Assembly: GCA_026770595.1 (NCBI GenBank)
Contig: MU634676.1
Span: forward strand, 1 to 10,820
Direction of reading: 5' to 3'
Source: Ochromonadaceae sp. CCMP2298
Lineage: Eukaryota; Sar; Synurophyceae; Ochromonadales; Ochromonadaceae
Length of the DNA stretch: 10,820 nucleotides
Made by a program: the position numbers and the translations under genes. Numbering within the stretch: the first letter of the stretch is position 1; each line of letters starts with the position of its first letter. Of this stretch, positions 9,101 through 10,820 are shown in pieces. Under the pieces are notes generated by a model, which worked only from the letters and a program-made list of their open reading frames with translations, had not been told where the DNA came from and searched no databases.

Positions 9101-10404
9101 AGTACGGACCTATGGGCTTCAACATGATGTACCCCTTCTCCATCGGCGACCTGCGGGACTCCGCAGTGGTGCTGAGCAACTACATGGAGAACTCTGGGGG
9201 CGGCAAGATCCCCTGGGCGGATCTGAAATACATATTCGGAGAGATCATGTACGGCGGACACATCGTCAACGACTTCGACCGCAAGATGTGCAACACCTAT
9301 CTGGACTTCTTCATGAAGGACGAGCTGCTGGATGAGACGGAGATGTACCCGTACAACGACGAGGAAAAGTCCCTGTCTTTCATGTGCCCCGCCCCCACTG
9401 CGTATGACAAGTACCTGGAGCACATCGAGACGCAGCTGACGCAGGACACGCCCATCGCATTCGGCCTGCACCCCAACGCCGAGATCGACTTCCGCACCAC
9501 GCAGTCCAACAGGATCCTCGTGACCATCCTGGAGCTGCAGGACAGGCAGGCCAGCTCCGGAGAGGGGACCATGAGCCCAGACGAGGTGGCGGCGGCCGTT
9601 ACTACGGACATCCTAGACCGCTTCGGGGAGAAGAAATTCGACGTGGAGGATATCGCCCGCAGCCTGGAGGAGCAGGGCCCCTACCAGAACGTGTTCATGC
9701 AGGAGATGGACGTGATGAACATACTGCTCACAGAGGTGATGCGCTCGCTGAAGGAGCTGCAGCTGGGCTTTGCGGGCGAGTTGACTATGTCTGACGCCAT
9801 GGATGCGTTGAAGACGTCCCTGTACCTGGACCGCGTACCCTCTGCTTGGTCAAAGCGCTCCTGGCCCTCCATGCGCGCCCTCTCCAGCTGGCTGACGGAC
9901 TTCACACTGAGGCTGCAGCAGCTCGAGGAGTGGCAGAACAACCCCGCAGAGATCCCCAAGGTCACCTGGCTGTCCGGCCTGTACAACCCCCAGTCCTTCC
10001 TGACCGCTATCTGCCAGGTGACTGCGCAGAAGAACCAGTGGGAGCTGGACAAGCTGGTCACGTGGACGGACGTCACCAAGAAGCTGTCTGTGGAGGAGGT
10101 GGAGGGCAACTCTAGGGACGGGGCGTACATATCGGGCCTCAACGTGCAGGGCGCGCGCTGGGACGTGAACGGCTCCATTTTGGAGCGCTCCAAGCCCAAG
10201 GAGATGTTCTGCAAGATGCCCATCATCAACGTCAAGGCGCTGGCAGCAGACAAGGCAGACGTATCCCAGGGCGTCTACGTGTGCCCCACCTACAAGACGG
10301 AGTTCCGCGGCCCCACGTTCGTCTTCTGCGCGCAGCTCAAGACCAAGACCTCCCCGGGCAAGTGGGTGCTCGCAGGAGTTGCGCTTATCATGGACGTGCA
10401 GTAA
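104..10404 (+). CDS. Axonemal outer-arm dynein heavy chain, beta type; 5'-partial, seven exons
   Basis: Join of 104-182, 361-630, 868-2373, 2572-2769, 2957-3082, 3284-3364 and 3610-10404 (9055 nt): one split-codon base, then 3017 residues and a TAA stop. The product is the ATP-driven motor subunit that slides doublet microtubules in cilia or flagella. Order along the fragment (residues of the joined piece): end of linker (1-220), AAA1 P-loop GPAGTGKT (342-349), AAA2 P-loop GPTGCGKT (644-651), AAA3 (P-loop near 995), AAA4 GVGGSGKQ (1338-1345), stalk and microtubule-binding domain (about 1574-1871), AAA5 (around 1969), AAA6 (around 2369), C-terminal domain (about 2570-3017). Family members are about 4500 residues long, so the tail lies upstream. 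Beta-type assignment rests on the C-terminal blocks [14 protein letters not shown] and KWVLAGVAL and on [11 protein letters not shown] and [16 protein letters not shown], which fit DNAH9/11/17 better than DNAH5/8 or inner-arm chains. Dynein identity is certain. The subclass is inferred from remembered family patterns, without an alignment. Confidence 0.95.
183..360 (+). other. Intron, 178 nt, phase 0
   Basis: Donor GTGAGC, acceptor ATTAG. A T-rich first part contains several TAACCT-type words that could act as branch points, and a CCACTA repeat then runs up to the acceptor. This is the only intron here with a GTGAG donor; the others start GTAG, GTAATG or GTAACT. Confidence 0.9.
311..356 (+). 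repeat. CCACTA hexamer repeat next to 3' splice site
   Basis: Five uninterrupted CCACTA units (315-344) with variant units on both sides fill the last 50 nt of the intron. The stretch has no G and stands where a polypyrimidine tract would be expected. Confidence 0.9.
361..630 (+). other. Exon: linker C-terminal part (FPRFYFVSN)
   Basis: Ninety codons, phase 0 at both ends. The family signature [10 protein letters not shown] lies at 478-510 and is followed by a LLDML-NGTNPP block, as in other axonemal heavy chains. The true coding end is CAG at 628-630 before donor GTAGCC. Frame 1 stays open beyond the donor to 837, but only because the intron repeat has no stop. There is no start codon here; the exon continues from upstream. 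Confidence 0.93.
645..732 (+). repeat. 12-nt tandem repeat CCCATATATACA with 10-nt variants
   Basis: Three intact units from 645, followed by mixed 10-nt (CCCATATATA) and 12-nt units, ending in CCCATATTTA. The 2-nt length changes (loss of CA) look like slippage products. Confidence 0.93.
733..745 (+). repeat. C13 homopolymer
   Basis: Thirteen consecutive C bases directly after the 12-nt repeat. The exact length should be treated with caution because homopolymers of this size are prone to sequencing error. Confidence 0.85.
793..816 (+). repeat. ACCT tetranucleotide repeat, six units
   Basis: Six perfect ACCT units inside the same intron, about 50 nt before the acceptor. Confidence 0.9.
868..2373 (+). 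other. Exon: end of linker and AAA1 catalytic module
   Basis: 502 codons from Asn 868-870 to Gln 2371-2373. It carries the end of the linker ([13 protein letters not shown]), the pre-AAA1 block [15 protein letters not shown] (1462-1506), the AAA1 Walker A GPAGTGKT (1543-1566), the Walker B CFDEFNR (1693-1713), the sensor block [18 protein letters not shown] (about 1906-1959) and [13 protein letters not shown] (about 2113-2151). AAA1 is the main ATP-hydrolysis site of dynein, and all its key residues are intact. It differs from the usual axonemal chains in an extra stretch of about 20 residues between QDC (1762-1770) and DVISL (1870-1884). Confidence 0.96.
2374..2571 (+). other. Intron, 198 nt, phase 0
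   Basis: Donor GTAATG, acceptor CCCCCACAG. A good branch-point candidate, CCTAAC, lies near 2551-2556, followed by a CT-rich tract. The 5' half holds two copies of the 32-nt repeat also found in the next intron. Confidence 0.92.
2404..2466 (+). repeat. Two copies of a 32-nt repeat in the intron
   Basis: ATATATACTCCT recurs at 2404 and 2436 (period 32), each followed by an ACAA-ATAT-ACC segment. Positions 2426-2461 match 2796-2831 of the next intron at 32 of 36 bases by eye. Confidence 0.85.
2572..2769 (+). other. Exon: AAA2 P-loop
   Basis: 66 codons, phase 0 at both ends. The conserved [13 protein letters not shown] leads into Walker A GPTGCGKT (2647-2670), and the exon ends at the NPK of the NPK-x-VT-x-DEL(Y/F)G block, which continues in the next exon. 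AAA2 binds nucleotide, probably structurally, in dyneins. Confidence 0.95.
2770..2956 (+). other. Intron, 187 nt, phase 0, mostly minisatellite
   Basis: Donor GTAACT, acceptor ATGACAG. Nearly the whole intron is made of 32-nt repeat copies and partial copies, leaving only a few bases of other sequence at the ends. There is no pyrimidine tract beyond CAACCCAATGA before the AG. Confidence 0.92.
2796..2947 (+). repeat. 32-nt tandem repeat, four copies plus partials
   Basis: Copies start at 2796, 2848, 2880 and 2912. The core reads CCCTCCCAATATATACTGAT followed by ATAACAATACAA. The last two steps are exactly 32 nt; the first step is 52 nt because of an inserted partial unit (CTACTGATATATATA). 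Confidence 0.9.
2957..3082 (+). other. Exon: AAA2 middle (VTGDELYGY)
   Basis: 42 codons, phase 0 at both ends. [10 protein letters not shown], then [12 protein letters not shown], fit the block between AAA2 Walker A and Walker B. It ends at CAG 3080-3082 before donor GTAACT. Confidence 0.94.
3083..3283 (+). other. Intron, 201 nt, phase 0
   Basis: Donor GTAACT, acceptor CAACAG. The word ATATAACCCT occurs five times, twice with an exact 27-nt period. Confidence 0.92.
3151..3270 (+). repeat. Repeated ATATAACCCT unit (27-nt period, then irregular)
   Basis: ATATAACCCT begins at 3151, 3178, 3205, 3240 and 3261. The first two 27-nt units are identical (continuing AGTATATGCTCACAACA). Later spacings are 35 and 21 nt. 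The unit resembles the second half of the 32-nt repeat in the two introns upstream. Confidence 0.88.
3284..3364 (+). other. Exon: AAA2 Walker B (VVLDGDID), 27 codons
   Basis: 81 nt, phase 0 at both ends. It reads [20 protein letters not shown] and then MDDNK, an almost invariant dynein block that continues as VLTL-SNERIPL in the next exon. It is recognisable only by homology because of its size. Confidence 0.95.
3365..3609 (+). other. Intron, 245 nt, phase 0, last of the gene
   Basis: Donor GTAACT, acceptor CTGTAG. About nine G in 245 nt. ATATAACCC appears at 3401 and 3429, and the final 90 nt are a 12-nt tandem repeat running into the splice site. Confidence 0.93.
3517..3606 (+). repeat. 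12-nt tandem repeat ACCCTACCCTAT abutting the acceptor
   Basis: Seven 12-nt units start every 12 nt from 3517 to 3589. Units 2-5 read ACCCTACCCTAT; units 1, 6 and 7 carry ACCCTACTCTAT. A partial unit (ACCCTG) leads straight into TAG at 3607-3609. The repeat thus stands in for the pyrimidine tract. The opposite strand carries twelve GGG runs with 2-, 4- and longer spacings. Confidence 0.95.
4180..5100 (+). other. AAA3 module with shortened P-loop
   Basis: Boundaries are approximate. Walker B region [12 protein letters not shown] (4519-4554), sensor block AMNPTAGSF (4681-4707) and the preceding [12 protein letters not shown] are typical of axonemal AAA3. The P-loop reads [10 protein letters not shown] (4324-4353), only three residues between the first Gly and Gly-Lys, where the Walker A pattern has four. 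In dyneins AAA3 nucleotide state gates motor activity, so this change could matter. It may equally be a sequencing or assembly error of one codon. Confidence 0.85.
5250..6060 (+). other. AAA4 module
   Basis: Approximate limits. It carries [20 protein letters not shown] (5347-5406), the P-loop variant with Gln after Lys that is normal for axonemal AAA4, then FLMTDTQV (about 5527-5550) and [20 protein letters not shown] (about 5746-5805). The end of the module is marked by [11 protein letters not shown] (about 5998-6030), immediately before the stalk. Confidence 0.9.
6061..6966 (+). other. Stalk coiled coil and microtubule-binding domain
   Basis: The outgoing helix (CC1) runs from about 6070 to the conserved Pro at 6352-6354 in EAEPAM. 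The microtubule-binding tip lies between this and a second Pro at 6730-6732 (VKPLMDSL), about 125 residues, with LTELKSL near its start and [17 protein letters not shown] near its end. The returning helix (CC2) is unusually Ala-rich (6733-6930) and ends in [14 protein letters not shown] (6925-6966), a near-invariant dynein block. Heptad-like charged and Ala/Leu spacing supports the coiled coil. The domain binds tubulin in an ATP-dependent way in this family. Confidence 0.92.
7081..7700 (+). other. AAA5 module
   Basis: Approximate limits. [12 protein letters not shown] (about 7198-7233) and [17 protein letters not shown] (about 7252-7302) are family blocks. [13 protein letters not shown] (about 7393-7431) is the Walker B-like strand and [11 protein letters not shown] (about 7558-7590) follows. 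As in other dyneins, no P-loop is present, so AAA5 should not bind ATP. The next helices (about 7675-7900) match the strut (buttress) that supports the stalk. Confidence 0.88.
8400..9050 (+). other. AAA6 module
   Basis: Approximate limits. Family blocks [12 protein letters not shown] (about 8455-8490), [11 protein letters not shown] (about 8620-8655), [15 protein letters not shown] (8707-8751), [12 protein letters not shown] (8779-8814) and [15 protein letters not shown] (about 8944-8988) occur in the usual order. There is no P-loop, as usual for AAA6. Confidence 0.9.
9055..10401 (+). other. Dynein C-terminal domain, long axonemal form
   Basis: About 448 residues. It starts with [20 protein letters not shown] (9058-9117) and continues through [16 protein letters not shown] (about 9235-9282), [12 protein letters not shown] (about 9775-9810), [15 protein letters not shown] (about 9967-10011) and the beta-type end [14 protein letters not shown] (about 10276-10317) and [10 protein letters not shown], finishing in Asp-Val-Gln. 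This domain sits on the ring and tunes motility in axonemal dyneins. Confidence 0.92.
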
Positions 10405-10406
10405 AC
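10400..10406 (+). promoter_or_regulatory. Candidate AGTAAAC poly(A) signal overlapping the stop codon
   Basis: AGTAAAC spans the last Gln codon and the TAA stop. It matches the AGTRAAY signal known from Giardia, which often overlaps the stop codon. A single occurrence can be chance, because CAG-TAA-AC creates it. Confidence 0.35.
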
Positions 10407-10587
10407 GTCCGCTTTACCCTCCATGCGCCTTTGTAGCTAATTAGACATATAATATTCTACCCAATTTTAGAATCCTGTGTTAACAGGTTAACGAAATGTA
10501 ATACCACGACTACCCTTTCTTCTCCTCTCCCCCCAACATACACACCCCCCTTCCTGATACAGAGTAATGGTGCAATTAATAACACGA

Positions 10588-10627
10588 CGTAAGTTATGCG
10601 TAAGTTACAAATTTCACGACGTAAGTT
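10588..10627 (+). repeat. Three CGTAAGTT words, two inside a 13-nt direct repeat
   Basis: CGTAAGTT occurs at 10588, 10599 and 10620. CACGACGTAAGTT is repeated exactly at 10583-10595 and 10615-10627. It could be a promoter element of a downstream gene or a remnant duplication. Confidence 0.75.
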
Positions 10628-10667
10628 CCCGCTGAAATTCCTCAAAAACGAAAAACGAACAAAAGAT

Positions 10668-10673
10668 AATAAA
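10668..10673 (+). promoter_or_regulatory. Candidate AATAAA poly(A) signal
   Basis: AATAAA lies 264 nt after the stop, followed by a C-run and T6 (about 10674-10684). It fits the generic eukaryotic signal, but the hexamer is common in A-rich sequence. Confidence 0.3.
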
Positions 10674-10717
10674 CCCCCTTTTTTGTACGTAGAGTCCGAA
10701 TTCTGACCTGGGTTAAA

Positions 10718-10792
10718 ATGCTTGGAATGTTGACAGGCGACGTGGTTTCACTGAGTGGGGATTCAGGGAAACGGATCTGTCTGTCTCGTTAG
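10718..10792 (+). other. Short open frame, possible start of a neighbouring gene
   Basis: ATG in an AAA-ATG context opens 24 codons (MLGMLTGDVVSLSGDSGKR and five more residues) to TAG at 10790-10792. It follows the A-rich stretch and the CGTAAGTT repeats, so it could be a first short exon. No clear GT donor or family resemblance is seen, and it may be chance. Confidence 0.15.
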
Positions 10793-10820
10793 TAGGTCCT
10801 AGTCTGCGCTGAGATGTTCA

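Larger units (their letters stand above)
3610..10404 (+). other. Terminal exon, 6795 nt, AAA2 end to C-terminus
   Basis: 2264 codons without interruption, from [12 protein letters not shown] to the TAA at 10402-10404. It begins with the end of AAA2, including [14 protein letters not shown] (from 3691), which supplies the arginine toward AAA1. It then encodes AAA3, AAA4, stalk, AAA5, AAA6 and the C-terminal domain, described separately. Third codon positions are overwhelmingly G or C, which also keeps several antisense frames open. Confidence 0.97.
10405..10820. other. 3' flank / intergenic region
   Basis: No supported gene. The base composition turns A/T-richer than the exons just after the stop (TAATTAGACATATAATATTC, about 10439-10458). 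Then come a pyrimidine/C-rich tract (about 10507-10553), a small repeat of CGTAAGTT, an A-rich stretch (about 10642-10673) and, from about 10735, more balanced sequence. A poly(A) site, the end of the transcription unit and perhaps a promoter of a neighbour probably lie here. The 62-codon antisense frame at 10457-10645 has no recognisable content. Confidence 0.6.

Overview
This is a eukaryotic nuclear DNA window. One protein-coding gene, on the + strand, fills almost all of it: the 3' two-thirds of an axonemal dynein heavy chain, interrupted by spliceosomal GT-AG introns. The motor motifs are most like the outer-arm beta class (the family of human DNAH9/DNAH11/DNAH17 and the Chlamydomonas outer-arm beta chain). 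The organism therefore builds motile cilia or flagella. Exons are strongly G/C-rich at third codon positions, introns are short (178-245 nt) and A/T/C-rich, the standard code is used (TAA stop, no in-frame TAG/TGA), and no bacterial features are seen. A free-living flagellated protist is the likely source. An AGTAAAC overlapping the stop codon resembles the Giardia-type poly(A) signal and hints at a fornicate metamonad, but that is only a hint.

Layout: 1-103 is the end of an intron whose start lies outside the window. Seven exons follow (104-182, 361-630, 868-2373, 2572-2769, 2957-3082, 3284-3364, 3610-10404), separated by six complete introns. Joined, they give a reading frame of 3017 residues ending at TAA 10402-10404. 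The fragment begins just before the conserved linker block and runs through AAA1-AAA4, the stalk with its microtubule-binding tip, AAA5, AAA6 and the long C-terminal domain. By family comparison, roughly 1.4-1.5 thousand N-terminal residues (tail and first part of the linker) lie upstream of the window. 10405-10820 is 3' flank with candidate poly(A) signals, a small repeated motif and perhaps the very start of another gene.

The points most worth a second look are these: introns crowd the first 3.6 kb and are then followed by a 6.8-kb uninterrupted exon; all six complete introns are phase 0; two adjacent introns share the same 32-nt tandem repeat; other introns carry 12-nt tandem repeats, one running straight into the 3' splice site; the introns contain almost no G on the coding strand; the AAA3 P-loop is one residue short; and AAA1 carries an extra loop. 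I found no mobile element, CRISPR array, RNA gene or second complete gene.
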